A stretch of 64,000 nucleotides of DNA, taken from contig NZ_AP022603.1 of the NCBI RefSeq assembly GCF_010726955.1, forward strand, positions 2,852,001 through 2,916,000. Direction: 5' to 3'. Below, in pieces: positions 63,568-64,000 of the stretch; position 1 is the stretch's first letter; each line of letters begins with the position of its first letter. Both the position numbers and the translations under genes were made by a program. The DNA comes from Mycolicibacterium fallax. GTDB taxonomy: Bacteria; Actinomycetota; Actinomycetes; Mycobacteriales; Mycobacteriaceae. A model generated the notes under the pieces. It was not told the DNA's origin and did not search any database. It saw only the letters and a list, made by a program, of their open reading frames with translations.

Positions 63568-64000
63568 ATTCGGGAATCAATGATCGTCTCGGCCGTCCGG
63601 ACCCCGTTCTCCCGGGCCTTCGTCGGCGGCCTGGCGGGGGCCTCGGAATTCGTGCTGGCCGAGCACGTGGTCGCCGCGGCGATCGACCGCGCCGGCGTGG
63701 CGCCGGAGTCGATCGACGACATCCTGCTCGGCGAGGTGTACCAGGGCGGCGGATGCCTGGCCCGGCACACGGCGCTGGCGTTGGGGCTGCCGCCGGACAC
63801 CCCGGGCGTCGCGGTGGGCGGGTTCTGCGCTTCCGGCATGCTCGCCGTGCATCTCGGGGTCGCCGGCATCCGGTCGGGCATGAAGCGCGCGGTGGTCGCC
63901 GGCGGGGTGTCGTCGTTCTCGAACTCCACGGTGTCCTATGTGATGGGCAGTGACCCGCGCAGCGCGGCACCGAGCTGGGCGCCCAGCCATCCCGGCGCCA
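63568..64000 (+). CDS. thiolase-family protein (acetyl-CoA acetyltransferase type), cut by the window end
   Basis: The N-terminal 144 codons read (I)RESMIVSAVRTPFSRAFVGG, the thiolase opening. GVAVGGFCASGMLAV holds the nucleophilic Cys, with CASG as in thiolases. The start is chosen at ATT 63568 because GAGGGAG lies 7 nt upstream and RESMIVSAVRTP aligns with the usual MREAVIVSAVRTP; ATG 63580 is the conventional alternative. The gene continues beyond the window. A thiolase beside a KshA-like oxygenase and a PKS suggests beta-oxidation or chain cleavage. Confidence 0.85.
   Translation, partial: MRESMIVSAVRTPFSRAFVGGLAGASEFVLAEHVVAAAIDRAGVAPESIDDILLGEVYQGGGCLARHTALALGLPPDTPGVAVGGFCASGMLAVHLGVAGIRSGMKRAVVAGGVSSFSNSTVSYVMGSDPRSAAPSWAPSHPGA

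Overview
The window is the replication-origin region of a high-GC actinobacterial chromosome, almost certainly a member of the Mycobacteriaceae. The order dnaA-dnaN-recF-DUF721-gyrB-gyrA-DUF3566-tRNA-Ile-tRNA-Ala-cwsA-ppiA-PH-crgA-DUF881-trpG-pknB-pknA-pbpA-rodA-pstP-fhaB-fhaA-tRNA-Leu(CAG) is the M. tuberculosis order from Rv0001 to Rv0020c. The proteins match the M. tuberculosis sequences closely as I remember them. The species cannot be named from the sequence alone. GyrA carries Ser where M. tuberculosis has Ala90.

Layout. (1) 1-26.4 kb: syntenic core with replication and topoisomerase genes, oriC (about 1.88-2.5 kb), tRNAs, cell-division/cell-wall regulators (cwsA, crgA) and the six-gene Ser/Thr-kinase cell-shape operon on the minus strand, joined by 4-nt start/stop overlaps. 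A pair of cysteine-motif lipoproteins sits between tRNA-Ala and cwsA. (2) 26.4-43.4 kb: an accessory block between tRNA-Leu and whiB5. It holds hypothetical genes, a VapBC toxin-antitoxin pair, two SDR enzymes, a LysR regulator, a metallophosphoesterase, a VIT-type metal transporter, an OPT transporter, a rhodanese, a phosphotransferase, and a large secreted, membrane-anchored protein with a PD-(D/E)XK nuclease-like signature. (3) 43.4-54.3 kb: whiB5 and orthologues of Rv0023-Rv0028 (XRE regulator, NlpC/P60, DUF4226, EspC-like and EspD/H-like proteins). These run directly into a YbaB-like gene and intact eccB and fused eccC genes of a type VII secretion system, without eccD, eccE, mycP, PE/PPE or WXG100 genes. 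(4) 54.3-64 kb: a lipid/steroid-type locus with a Baeyer-Villiger-like monooxygenase divergent from a reducing type I PKS, followed by a KshA-like Rieske oxygenase and a thiolase cut by the window end. The divergent promoter contains an exact match to the KstR box TnnAACnnGTTnnA, which suggests sterol-linked control.

Several genes (15424, 11588, 28806, 34447, 37769, 45603 and a short uORF at 46001) have a TAnnnT element 6-7 nt before the start codon and are predicted to be leaderless transcripts. No CRISPR array, rRNA, prophage or insertion sequence was seen.
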